From Tritrichomonas musculus (lineage: Eukaryota; Parabasalia; Tritrichomonadida; Tritrichomonadidae), in assembly GCA_039105265.1 (NCBI GenBank), contig JAPFFF010000018.1, positions 868,001 to 932,000 on the forward strand: a stretch of DNA of 64,000 nucleotides, written 5' to 3'. The notes under the pieces were generated by a model. That model saw only the letters and a list, made by a program, of their open reading frames with translations, did no database searches and was not told the origin of the DNA. Below, one piece after another: positions 18,217-27,631 of the stretch (the first letter of the stretch is position 1; each line of letters opens with the position of its first letter). Position numbers and translations under genes: made by a program.

Positions 18217-19704
18217 ATGTACACGTTTTCTAATGTTAGATGCGGTTTGATAATCATTGCTGCTGTTACCATGGGGTTATTTGCACTTGGTATGGTTTAT
18301 GCGTTTAAAAGAGGAAATGTTACAATAAATTCTCCTGATTCAATGGTATTATATTCAGATCAATCCTTACCTACATCTTTTTATTTCCCAGATGAATACG
18401 ATACTCCTCAAAATTTTAATAACAATGAATGGATTAGCGCCACACTAGAATTTATAGAATCAACTTACCGTTCATTTGGCATCCGAAGCGGATTTTTGAA
18501 TAATGATTTATATCTCAAGTTTGATTCAGACTTCTATTCGAAAGTTCTTAATTACTATTGTAAGGAAATTGGAAATGGATGCCCTCCACAAAAAGAATCT
18601 TTTGTTGCATCTACCTTTCCCAAATTATTTGAGATTATTCCTGATCTCGCAAATTTATTTGTTTATAGTGGGTATTGTGATTCAAACAATTGCCGCGATA
18701 TAAAGAAAATTATTCAAGCAAATCCTATTAATTTGGAAGCAATTGATTCTAATTGGGCGATTACTGTTAGTGATATCAAGCAACTTTTATCAGAATCAGA
18801 GCAGCCCCTTTTAATGACAGTGCCCTACCCATATGTTAGATACAAAATTCCATGCGATGATCATCGTGCAAATTGTCATTCAAAAGACAGTGAAAAAGAG
18901 AATTTTAATCAAGGAATATTTACATGCCCAAATTGGATTGGATCTGACAAAAAATGCACATCATTAATCTTTCCAGCCGAAATATCGAATGGGGAATTTT
19001 ATAAACCTCAATTTCCAGCATCCATTGGATTTGGACCTCCTATTACATTTCTTCTTTATGGATGGAATGATGATTTTGTTACCAAAGCTTCAAATTCGAT
19101 GTCACAATTGAATACGATTTTTTTATCAAGGGGAGGTTTTATAGTGAAACGACCACTCAGATTGAAAGGAAACTCATTAAATTTCTATGATGGCTCTTTA
19201 CTATTCAGTGACAATGATAGAATATGTGGCTCACCATATGATCCACAACGATGGCGAAAAAATGATACTTTAATTTGCATTAATGCTTCACTTTGTGACC
19301 CAAAATTCAATTACTCTATCTTTGTTCAAGATAACGGCGAACATGTAATTAACACAGATAAATATGGAATTTCGGTTACTAAAATGATAAGATGGAATAA
19401 TGAAATAAATGAAACATTCGATTATGATAGAGTTCCTTATCAAAATCTTGATCTTGCTTTTAATTTAGCTACAAGTATTGATCCTAGAAATTCTTTTAAT
19501 CCAAATATGTGCGGTTATTGGTTTTTGCCTTATGAAATTGTCGAAAGTGCTGAATCAAACGGAAATTGGTCGTTGAAAAAGGTTCATGCTATCAATTTTG
19601 CTGTCAAATGGACAAAGTCAAGCTATTCAAAGAAAAGCGAAGTTGAATTCTATTGCCAAAAAATTAATACAAGAAACACTTCTTCAATAAGCTTATTGAA
19701 ATAG
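18217..19704 (+). CDS. Membrane-anchored papain-like (C1) pseudopeptidase
   Basis: A 495-residue protein with one hydrophobic anchor near residues 10-31 (LIIIAAVTMGLFALGMVYAF) and a following Lys/Arg, giving a type II or signal-anchor topology. The rest is probably lumenal or extracellular and contains many Cys. The start of the domain resembles family C1: LPTSFYFPDEYDTPQNFNNN, EWISATLEFIES (in papain, CGSCWAFxxxxxxES) and LNYYC where 'LVDC' stands. A later stretch, PPITFLLYGWNDDF, matches the region of the catalytic His (HAVLLVGYG). Both catalytic residues appear replaced, so it would be inactive. Several NxS/T sites occur. Family assignment is by pattern; a distinct Cys-rich ectodomain remains possible. 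Confidence 0.5.
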   Translation: MYTFSNVRCGLIIIAAVTMGLFALGMVYAFKRGNVTINSPDSMVLYSDQSLPTSFYFPDEYDTPQNFNNNEWISATLEFIESTYRSFGIRSGFLNNDLYLKFDSDFYSKVLNYYCKEIGNGCPPQKESFVASTFPKLFEIIPDLANLFVYSGYCDSNNCRDIKKIIQANPINLEAIDSNWAITVSDIKQLLSESEQPLLMTVPYPYVRYKIPCDDHRANCHSKDSEKENFNQGIFTCPNWIGSDKKCTSLIFPAEISNGEFYKPQFPASIGFGPPITFLLYGWNDDFVTKASNSMSQLNTIFLSRGGFIVKRPLRLKGNSLNFYDGSLLFSDNDRICGSPYDPQRWRKNDTLICINASLCDPKFNYSIFVQDNGEHVINTDKYGISVTKMIRWNNEINETFDYDRVPYQNLDLAFNLATSIDPRNSFNPNMCGYWFLPYEIVESAESNGNWSLKKVHAINFAVKWTKSSYSKKSEVEFYCQKINTRNTSSISLLK

Positions 19705-19906
19705 TTTTCAAAAAGTAATATATAAGATATTTAATATTATGATCAAAATTTTGTTTTTTAAAAGTTTTTTGTTTTATTATAATTATATATGCTGATATAG
19801 CATGCAAAAAAATAATTTGATTTACATTTTATTTTTTTTTTATAATTAAATTTTGATTTTCTAAATAAACAAAATAATAATAAAAGAGAACAAATACAAA
19901 CAATTT

Positions 19907-22900
19907 TTATTCAAAAGTTGGTATTTCAATTTTTGGGAGAGGAGAATTATTAGCTTCAGGGAACATCTCATCGAATTTAGAAATGACTTGATTCAGATTT
20001 GGCCTTGATCTAATATTTCTCTGTAGCACGAATTCCAAGAAAGCTCCGAATCTTGGATCTTCAGGCAATTTCATTTTATTTTCAGGCAAGATTAAAATCT
20101 GATCATTTTCAGTAATTCTTCTGAAAAAGTGACTCCAATTTGTTTCAGCGAACAAGAATTCTCCAGTTATCAATTCGTAGAACAGGCAACCAATTGACCA
20201 CACGTCACTTTCAGGACCAGCTCCTACTTTTTTTCTTCGATCGAAATTCGGATTTGTAATTGTTGAGTTCAAAGCAATTGAGAGCATTTCAGGGGACTTT
20301 ATCCATTCGGTACCCTTATTTAGCATTGTAAAACAATTTTTATCAGTAGTGTAACACATTGATTCACCGAAATCAGCAAGACAAGGATGGCCAGAATCGT
20401 CCACCATTACGTTATCGCATTTAATATCGTAATGGTTAATATGTTTATCCTGGAGAACTGTGCAACTATTCAAAAACTCACGATAAAGTCGAAGGAGAAC
20501 GTTTATTTCAGGATTAACATTTTTCCTTCTCCACGCCTTCAACGTTGTTGGGTAGTACTCCATTATTATGTAATACGAATTCGAAGTACAACCGTAATCA
20601 TTAAGCTGAGTCACACGTCGATCATTCTGACACATTTCGAGAATCGAAACCTCAGTGAAAACCTCAAAAAGATGTGGATTATCGTATTCATTTTTCGACT
20701 TTTTCAATATTTTAACCGCCAAATATTTTTGAGTCTCGGCTTGCCTAACGACCATCACCGACCCAAAGGCGCCACTGGCTATATGGCGACCGTTAACATA
20801 ATTATCTTTATTAAATAAACAAGGCATGGTCAATCTCATTAACCGTTTTGCTATCAAAATGTTCGCTTGTGCCTTCTTCTTCTTGATCATGAGAAGGTAC
20901 TTGTACTCGTTGCGAGAGTACAAACCATCATGATGGCCCAAATTATCGAAGCTTAAAAATTCTCCGACGTTGTTGTTATTGATTCCTTTTGTATCGAAGA
21001 GAAGGCTGCTTTGATCGAAGAACTTTGGCGCTGAAATGCCAACTTTCAAAGGAACCAAATTCAATGAAATGTTCTTGTTTCCTGGAGAAACCGGCGGAAG
21101 CAACGACCGTTTAATTTGAGGTTCATTGAAGTCTTCAATTGTTTCATTTTCACTCTTTTCACGCTTCTGCATCGAGCTGACTGCAGAGTGAACGTCTATC
21201 GGAGGAATCGGAGGTATGTCCTTTGAAACGCTATTATCAATTATACTTTTTGAATGCTCATTCAAAAAGTCCTTCAATTCAGTGTTCGCTGAACTTTCCA
21301 TGTGCTGCATGAGGGTGAAAAGAATGTTCGGCTTCCGATTGACAAACGGAAAAGGATCGCAAAAGAAGACGTCAAACCGATTCAGTGAATGATCAACAAG
21401 TGTGGCAAACATTGTCTTCACAAAAAGTGAATGAACATCAATGTCAAGATAAATCGGATACATGGAACGTTGGCTCATGTAATCACTGTTGCTGAATGAG
21501 ACGGATGAACGTACTGGAGCCTTGTTGTCATTCACTTGGAAGTGGAGCTGAAGCTTGGGATTGTCAAGGTTGAAACTGGGAATGGGTGTCACACTGGAGA
21601 GGTCGTTGTACGAGATGTTTATCTTCGTCATGCTCGGCTTGCTGTCAGACATCTTGGAGAACGAAATGGGAGGAATAATCGGCGCTTGAAGTGGACTGTC
21701 TTCGTCATTGTTGCTCGTGGAGAAAAGCTTGCCGTTGGAGTTGCTGGTGAGGAAGCTGTTTGCAGCTGTGCTGTAGAAATAGCTAGAGTTGTCGTAGCCA
21801 CTGTCGTTGCTGTCAATGCTGCTGAGCTTGATGTTGCTGCTCTGACTGTTGCTCAAATGACTGTTCAAGTTAATGCTCAGTTTGCCATTGATGCTCTCAT
21901 TCTCATTTGCACAGCTGTTCAACTTAATATTACTGTAACTGTCCGCATTACTATCATTATCAACATTCTTTGCTTTATTATCATCACTGTTGTTTTCATT
22001 ATCCAACTTAATGCTACTGTAACTGCCAGTATTATTATTGTTGTTGTTGCTTTCATTATTTAATTTATTGTTACTGTAACTGTCAGTATTATCATTGCTG
22101 TTGTTGCTTTCATTGTCTAATTTATGGCTGTTATTGTTGTCAGCACTCTTTGCTTTGCTGCTGTTTTCATTGTCTAAATTAATTCCGCCGCTGAAACTTC
22201 CTGTGTTGTAGCTGTTTGATTTGTCATCGTTGCTTGCATTGCTGTTGTTTTCACCATTCAGCTTGATGTTGCTGCTGTAGCTTCCAGTGTTATTGTTATT
22301 GCTGTCGTCTGCGTCTGCGCTTTCATTATTATTATTAATAACTTCAGCCTTGTCGTTGTTGTCGTCGCTTTTTGCCTTGTTGCTCAAGATGCTTCCCATT
22401 GGACTCTGCTTTTTCAGCTTAGACAAGTCGATGCTGAGGCTTGCGTTGATGCTGCTGTCCAGTGCCGGGTTCACGAATGCCTTGCTGCTGCTTTGGCCGA
22501 TAGAGAAGTTGAGTGGTATAGGCGGCACGTAAGGCATTTTGTCGTCTTTGTCGTCATTAATTTTCAAAGGATTTGATTCGAAATCGCTTCTTTCGAACTC
22601 TTCTTCTTCCTCCTCGTACGAGTAATCATTGCCATTGTTAACTGCTGCTGCTGCTGTTGTTTGGGGCAGATTTATGCTGATATTTTGGACTGATTCTTGT
22701 GGTCCGTCCTGCCTTTCGCAGACAATTTCTTCGAGCTCGAAGTTCTTCTTCAAGAAGTAAATGAAGTAGATTCTCTTCAACAAGAGCGTCATTGAGTAGT
22801 CTCTGTTCTCGACGATAGAGCACATAATTGACAAGAAAGACTTGACAATTTCGATTCTGATTCGCACAGGCATCAACTCGTTGACCAAGTAGCGGTAAAA

Positions 22901-25093
22901 GAGAGACGTGTGCCATGTCAGCGACTCTTCCTTGAGGAGAAAAAGCGAAGATTTGGCAAACTCAATTCCAGCACAAACGAATGTTTTCATTTTGTAATTC
23001 ATATGAATGAAATTGTGAATAAAAGATGTCGCGTTGTTCTTCAAATTGATGAAATTGATGAATTCTCTAGGATGATGCCTGCCGTATCTGAGCAGTGCAA
23101 GCGTTGTGCATTTCGTCTGCGGATTGTCATTCTCCATCGGCAGATACTTGTCCAACAAAACAGGAAAAATGGGATCATACAACGTCAAAAGCGCCTCTTT
23201 AACAGGCCTCGAATGACAACTGAAAAACGAAGAAATCATCGCGGCCCACGCAACAATTTCTGATGGATTGGAAATGACAAAACTTTTCTTTCTCTTGTTG
23301 AAAATAGGCGTCAGTTTTTGAATGAGATACGGTATTTCTTCATCAGTGGCAAAATCATGCGAAATCCAAAGACACGGAATTAAAAAACCGCTGTCAAAAT
23401 TGCTTGAATGTGAGGTCACTTTCTTAGGTGTGGTGAACTTTTCAGTTTTTGGCGTTTTTGGCGTCTTGATCGTAGAAGTGATCGAATTAATGATAAAATC
23501 AACAAATTCATCACTCGAAAATGTCAAATTCTCTTTGAAAAATGCCTTTTCACTCGAAAATGATAGAAAATCGGGATCAAATTGCTGGATTTCTTCATTT
23601 TCTAGCTGGGTAAGGTTGAGATCTGGCTTGTACTTGTTGTACAGATTAAGAAGTGAGGTCAGATCTATCGTCTTTGTTAACGGTTTGGGCATAAAAACTT
23701 TTTCTGGCTGTAAAATTGTGAGTTTTGTGTCATAAGAGTGAAAAAGTGGCGAAAAACGATCTACAAAGACATTGCCTAGAATGATGCCAAGTGTATCCAT
23801 TGACTGGTTGACGTTTCTGTCGTTATCGTTCCCTGATCGAAGTGAATTTAGAGCAGAAAATAAACGCCTCGTTTGCCTGGTGTTACCAAGTGATTGATCC
23901 ATTGGAAACATGGTCATAATTGGAATTTCTGGGATTTCCGGAAAATTGTCTCCATTTTCTGTGGAATTATTTAGATTACTACTATTTTCATCATCAAATA
24001 CTTTCAAAGTGGATGTTTTAGTGAGATCCCAAATTGAATCATACGCTTTAATTGGAGAAGATGTTATATTTTTGTTGAGTAATACAGATAATTTTTCCAT
24101 AATCCATTGAAGTTCTGTAATTGCTATACCCGAAGATAAATGATTTTGATCTAATAATGATGCGATTTGTTCAATCGAAGCTAATATTTTTTGGCCAAAT
24201 TTGACACGGTCCGAGGCTTCTTGAAGTAGATCATTAACTCGTTGATTTGATTGTTCTTTGTATTTCTTACCTTCATCAATTAACCTTGCATAATGCGGAG
24301 GATCTTCTTGAAGAGAGTTAATTTGCGACTGATACTGGCGAATTTGATCTGATAAATAACCATATTCCTTTTGAAAATCATGCAAATTATCTTTAAGCGT
24401 TTGATTAATCTTCTGACCATATTTAATTTGCGAAGAAACTCGAAATCCAGAATTTGTACCAAACCTTCGTATTAAATGATCATTTGCTTTTTTCAAATCA
24501 ACTAAATCTTTTTCTAGAAGAGTTATAAAATCTCTTTTTGATCTAATTTCTTTTTCTTCAGGTGGAGTATATGTTTTGAGAAGTTGGTGACTTTGATATA
24601 TTTCAATCTTTTTCTTAAGTTGGTTTCGTGAATCTCCAACACGTTGAGTTTTTTGGGTACGCTCAAAAGGCGTATTTTTTGAAAAATCAGCATAATTTTT
24701 AATATGAGGCTTGACGACATTTGAACTTGCCGACAATAGTGGCTTGTTGACGTTTGCTTTCTTGACTTTTGTTTGATCGATAGGATATATATCAATAATA
24801 CTTTGAAATGTTTGTACAAGACTTTGCGATAAGTCGTATTTTTTGAGTATTAATTCATAATCTTGATTTACTTTTTCTATACTTTGCAAAATTGGTTTAA
24901 CAATAGCTTTTTTTGCAGGGCTTGAAATTTGGAAAAGCTCAACTTGAAGTTTGAATATATCATCACGTATTTTTTGCAATTGTGATTCATATTCGTTAAT
25001 TTTGATTTGTATTTTATCAGAGGATGCTTCACGACTTGGTTTTTTCTTTGGAGATTGGCGCGGAGGCGACACACCAATCTTTGATTTAATCAT
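19907..25093 (-). CDS. Large protein kinase with coiled coil and N-rich linker
   Basis: A 1,728-residue protein. N-terminal coiled coils lie at about 27-110 and 155-320. A helical middle domain (about 460-790) includes WISHDFATDEEIPYLIQKLT and CTTLALLRYGRHHPREFINF. A long disordered Asn/Ser/Asp-rich section (about 820-1150) has repeated NTGSYSSxIKL-like units. The C-terminal kinase spans about 1430-1720: glycine loop ASGAFGSV, Lys1461 in AVKILKK, catalytic loop NHYDIKCDN with Asp1556 (Tyr for Arg of HRD), DFG Asp1574 (ADFGESM), SPEM for APE, and DVWSIGCLFYEL. All catalytic residues are present, so it is probably active; the missing HRD Arg suggests no activation-loop phosphorylation control. 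The substrate is unknown. Divergent from RRP8 by 88 bp. Confidence 0.9.
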   Translation of the reverse strand: MIKSKIGVSPPRQSPKKKPSREASSDKIQIKINEYESQLQKIRDDIFKLQVELFQISSPAKKAIVKPILQSIEKVNQDYELILKKYDLSQSLVQTFQSIIDIYPIDQTKVKKANVNKPLLSASSNVVKPHIKNYADFSKNTPFERTQKTQRVGDSRNQLKKKIEIYQSHQLLKTYTPPEEKEIRSKRDFITLLEKDLVDLKKANDHLIRRFGTNSGFRVSSQIKYGQKINQTLKDNLHDFQKEYGYLSDQIRQYQSQINSLQEDPPHYARLIDEGKKYKEQSNQRVNDLLQEASDRVKFGQKILASIEQIASLLDQNHLSSGIAITELQWIMEKLSVLLNKNITSSPIKAYDSIWDLTKTSTLKVFDDENSSNLNNSTENGDNFPEIPEIPIMTMFPMDQSLGNTRQTRRLFSALNSLRSGNDNDRNVNQSMDTLGIILGNVFVDRFSPLFHSYDTKLTILQPEKVFMPKPLTKTIDLTSLLNLYNKYKPDLNLTQLENEEIQQFDPDFLSFSSEKAFFKENLTFSSDEFVDFIINSITSTIKTPKTPKTEKFTTPKKVTSHSSNFDSGFLIPCLWISHDFATDEEIPYLIQKLTPIFNKRKKSFVISNPSEIVAWAAMISSFFSCHSRPVKEALLTLYDPIFPVLLDKYLPMENDNPQTKCTTLALLRYGRHHPREFINFINLKNNATSFIHNFIHMNYKMKTFVCAGIEFAKSSLFLLKEESLTWHTSLFYRYLVNELMPVRIRIEIVKSFLSIMCSIVENRDYSMTLLLKRIYFIYFLKKNFELEEIVCERQDGPQESVQNISINLPQTTAAAAVNNGNDYSYEEEEEEFERSDFESNPLKINDDKDDKMPYVPPIPLNFSIGQSSSKAFVNPALDSSINASLSIDLSKLKKQSPMGSILSNKAKSDDNNDKAEVINNNNESADADDSNNNNTGSYSSNIKLNGENNSNASNDDKSNSYNTGSFSGGINLDNENSSKAKSADNNNSHKLDNESNNSNDNTDSYSNNKLNNESNNNNNNTGSYSSIKLDNENNSDDNKAKNVDNDSNADSYSNIKLNSCANENESINGKLSINLNSHLSNSQSSNIKLSSIDSNDSGYDNSSYFYSTAANSFLTSNSNGKLFSTSNNDEDSPLQAPIIPPISFSKMSDSKPSMTKINISYNDLSSVTPIPSFNLDNPKLQLHFQVNDNKAPVRSSVSFSNSDYMSQRSMYPIYLDIDVHSLFVKTMFATLVDHSLNRFDVFFCDPFPFVNRKPNILFTLMQHMESSANTELKDFLNEHSKSIIDNSVSKDIPPIPPIDVHSAVSSMQKREKSENETIEDFNEPQIKRSLLPPVSPGNKNISLNLVPLKVGISAPKFFDQSSLLFDTKGINNNNVGEFLSFDNLGHHDGLYSRNEYKYLLMIKKKKAQANILIAKRLMRLTMPCLFNKDNYVNGRHIASGAFGSVMVVRQAETQKYLAVKILKKSKNEYDNPHLFEVFTEVSILEMCQNDRRVTQLNDYGCTSNSYYIIMEYYPTTLKAWRRKNVNPEINVLLRLYREFLNSCTVLQDKHINHYDIKCDNVMVDDSGHPCLADFGESMCYTTDKNCFTMLNKGTEWIKSPEMLSIALNSTITNPNFDRRKKVGAGPESDVWSIGCLFYELITGEFLFAETNWSHFFRRITENDQILILPENKMKLPEDPRFGAFLEFVLQRNIRSRPNLNQVISKFDEMFPEANNSPLPKIEIPTFE
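21915..22300 (-). repeat. Degenerate Asn/Ser-rich coding repeat
   Basis: Five imperfect units sharing NTGSYSSxIKLNxExN-type sequence inside the kinase gene. Unit length varies (about 20-40 residues) because of Asn/Ser/Asp insertions. On the plus strand the stretch is G+T-rich and open, giving a shadow ORF. Confidence 0.75.
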
Positions 25094-25181
25094 ACAAATT
25101 AATAAAAATATAAAATTTTCAATACTGAAGTTTTATTTCAAAATAACGAACTCAGAAAAATCTTTTGAAAACCATTATCAT
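25094..25181. promoter_or_regulatory. 88-bp bidirectional promoter region
   Basis: This is all the non-coding DNA between the kinase ATG (25093, minus) and the RRP8 ATG (25182, plus). TCATATG at the RRP8 start fits a trichomonad-type initiator (TCAYW) almost on the start codon, but single matches are weak evidence. Confidence 0.4.
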
Positions 25182-25895
25182 ATGAAAAATAAAAAGATTA
25201 GGAATTATGATCAGAATAAAAAGCAAAATCAACATAAAACACCACCTCAGGTTTTATCTGATAAACAACGAATTGAAGGTTCAAAATTTAGAATTTTAAA
25301 CGAGAAATTATATAAAACAACAAGTGATAAAGCGAATCAGCTTTTTAAGCAACATCCAAAATATTTTGATGAGATGCACAATGGATTTGTCGCACAAGCA
25401 ACAACATGGCCGATAGTCCCAGTTGATGAAGCAATTGAATGGATAAATCAAAACCATAAACCACCAGAGGTTATAGCAGATATGGGCTGTGGTGACGCAA
25501 AAATAAGCTTTTCTGTACCAAATAAAGTTTATTCATTTGATTTTAAAGCGAGAAATAAAAATGTTACTGAATGTGATATGAGCCATACTCCACTCGAAAA
25601 TAACTCAGTAGATGTGGTAGTATTTGTCCTTTCCTTAATGGGAACCAATTTAAATGATTTTATAAATGAAGCATTTCGAATTATCAAAAAAACTGGACGA
25701 TTATTAATTATTGAAGTTACTTCAAGAATCGAAAATGTTAATAATTTCATTCAAGCAATAGAAGAACGTGGCTTTGCAAAGGTTGCCCAAAAAGAATTGA
25801 CAAATTATTTCACATGGATTGAATTTTCGCCATCAACGCCAACTAATCCCGAACATGAATTGGTATTAAAACCATGCATTTATAAGAGAAGATGA
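25182..25895 (+). CDS. RRP8: RRP8 rRNA (adenine-N1) methyltransferase
   Basis: A 237-residue nucleolar methyltransferase of the Rrp8/nucleomethylin family, which methylates N1 of an adenine in large-subunit rRNA helix 25.1. ATG 25182 was chosen; longer in-frame readings overlap the divergent kinase. Family marks: basic N-terminus; EGSKFRILNEKLYKTTSDKA (family GxxFRxLNEqLYt); FDEMHNGFVAQATTWPIVPV (family YHxGFxxQvxkWPxnPvd); SAM motif I ADMGCGDAKI near 103-112; DVVVFVLSLMGTN, the family hallmark 'CLSLMGTN', near 145-157; and RLLIIEVTSR. The C-terminus KPCIYKRR matches the usual 'KPCxYKRR'. All SAM-binding motifs are intact. It is shorter than fungal and animal proteins because the N-terminal extension is small. 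Confidence 0.94.
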   Translation: MKNKKIRNYDQNKKQNQHKTPPQVLSDKQRIEGSKFRILNEKLYKTTSDKANQLFKQHPKYFDEMHNGFVAQATTWPIVPVDEAIEWINQNHKPPEVIADMGCGDAKISFSVPNKVYSFDFKARNKNVTECDMSHTPLENNSVDVVVFVLSLMGTNLNDFINEAFRIIKKTGRLLIIEVTSRIENVNNFIQAIEERGFAKVAQKELTNYFTWIEFSPSTPTNPEHELVLKPCIYKRR

Positions 25896-26388
25896 ATTTG
25901 GCATCTATGCCATTGTATTTTTAATTTAAATATATTATTTTCTATTTAAAGCTTATTCTTATCATAAAATATTCTGAGTATCAGATATAATGCATAAATT
26001 TTTCTTGAATTTAATTATATTCATTTTATTATTTAAATATGAAGTTCGGAATAATAAATATTATTGTTAAATTTTTGAAGATTTAAATGATTAAATGATC
26101 AATTGACTAAATGTTTGGATGAATGTTGATGAAGAAGGTGCAATGTGGTCCCAAAAATAAAAAAGACTTGACAGTTTTTTTTCAATATGGAAATCAAAAA
26201 GATGAAACAGGAGTTTTCAGAAATTATAATCATTACCTATTTTTACTTTATGGAATACTGATATAATTTAATTTTTTTTTACTCAATGCAAAACTATTGT
26301 TTATGAAATAAGACTTAATAATTTGCATAAAATTATTCAAATTTAAAATCAAATAAAATTTAATTTTCCTCTTTTTTGTTTCAATGAA
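25896..26388. other. Intergenic, nothing supported
   Basis: About 493 bp between two plus-strand genes. AT-rich with short T and A runs. A patch at 26,130-26,160 contains GGTGCAATGTGG, similar to a motif at 8,240, but no feature could be built on it. Confidence 0.5.
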
Positions 26389-27177
26389 ATGAAAAAATTT
26401 AAATTCAACATTTCCAGCTCCTCAAATGAAGATTTGCACGATTCGGATGCAAGTGATGATGAGATTCCTGATCTTAATGTTTCGTCAAGAATTAAAATAA
26501 CCGAACCACCGACAATAAATTTCGAACAGTTAAGAAATAAACATTCTGAGTCTTATTTATCAGATAAAAATCAACAAAACACTGAAAAATCAAAGGAAAA
26601 AGAGAAAGAATCAGTCAAAGGAAAGAATACATATAAATCCTATCTTGCTCAACGAACTAAAGAATTATTAAAAGCATTTTCAAGCGACAACGAAGAGGAA
26701 ACCTCAAAAATAGCAAAAAACATAAACAATGATAATCAAGATACATCAAAATCAACAACTACTTCTAGTAGTGATGAAAATAATGACAATTTGGATTCAG
26801 CAGCATCTGAATCAAATGAAAAAGAAATATCAGATTACGATCCTAACGTTCAAAGTAATAAAGAAATTGAAAAACCTAATGAAAATTCAAAATTATTTCG
26901 TCCAGTTGTCAAAATGCGTTTAACGGCACCAGATATTCCAATAGGACGAAGACAACAAAAATTAATAAATTCAATTAAAAAGATATATGATTTTTTTGAT
27001 CATAAAATTTCGTATGAATCAATTATTTATGCTATACATGATCATGCAGGTAATCTGAAAGAAGCAATTTCTACATTGAACAAATATCCAAACAAATATA
27101 ATAATTTTTCGCTTCATAATATGCCAAGCAATGCTGATCAAGCAGTTATTAATAATTATTTACGAATTTTTTCATGA
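26389..27177 (+). CDS. Acidic low-complexity protein, possible UBA/CUE-like C-terminus
   Basis: A 262-residue protein. Another ATG five bases upstream is out of frame, so 26389 is used. Residues 7-30 are an acidic Ser/Asp stretch, residues 60-165 are Lys/Glu, Ser/Asn/Asp-rich and probably disordered. The C-terminal 90 residues look folded: KLFRPVVKMRLTAPDIPIGR, then a three-helix-like run (KLINSIKKIYDFFDHKISYE ... IYAIHDHAGNLKEAISTL) reminiscent of UBA/CUE-type helical bundles that bind ubiquitin. That resemblance is weak. No signal peptide or membrane segment. Confidence 0.65.
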   Translation: MKKFKFNISSSSNEDLHDSDASDDEIPDLNVSSRIKITEPPTINFEQLRNKHSESYLSDKNQQNTEKSKEKEKESVKGKNTYKSYLAQRTKELLKAFSSDNEEETSKIAKNINNDNQDTSKSTTTSSSDENNDNLDSAASESNEKEISDYDPNVQSNKEIEKPNENSKLFRPVVKMRLTAPDIPIGRRQQKLINSIKKIYDFFDHKISYESIIYAIHDHAGNLKEAISTLNKYPNKYNNFSLHNMPSNADQAVINNYLRIFS

Positions 27178-27631
27178 ATGTTATGTAAACTTTATTTATT
27201 TCTTAGCTATTCTTGATCAAGCAATACAAATTTTTTTTTTTTTCATAAAAGCACAATATCAATAATTTGGAAGTTTGATTATATAATATATATATATAAA
27301 CGATAAGAGTATAAAAAAATCATTTCACAACGCATACAAATTGTTATTTAATTAAAAATTATTATATCTATAAAACTAATTAAATATAAAATACATTTAT
27401 TAACGAGGACTTGTATAATTTAGTGAACTTTTGCTTCCAATTGTATAATTTAAATGAATACTTTTAGAATTTGTTGTATTTTATAATTACTCAAAGATAT
27501 GCAAAAGCATAGCTGATTTTATTTTATTGTTTAATATTTAGATTATTAGTGTGAATTGTTGAAAAAAACTGGTTACAATCAATCAATAAAATTTTAAACT
27601 TTTTCTTTGATTGAGAAAAAGGTCAAATGTA
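27178..27631. other. Intergenic, nothing recognised
   Basis: About 454 bp, AT-rich, with a T run at about 27,230-27,242 and a short TA run near 27,284-27,299. No RNA gene or coding remnant was seen. Confidence 0.5.

Noticed and set aside
21536-22063. Plus-strand 175-codon ORF rich in Val, Ala and Ile opposite the N-rich kinase region
   Set aside because: Shadow of Asn/Ser codons on the other strand; the minus frame continues intact into a clear kinase domain.
27611-27631. TTG start for the AAA-ATPase-like gene
   Set aside because: A normal ATG lies seven codons downstream, and nuclear eukaryotic genes rarely start at TTG.
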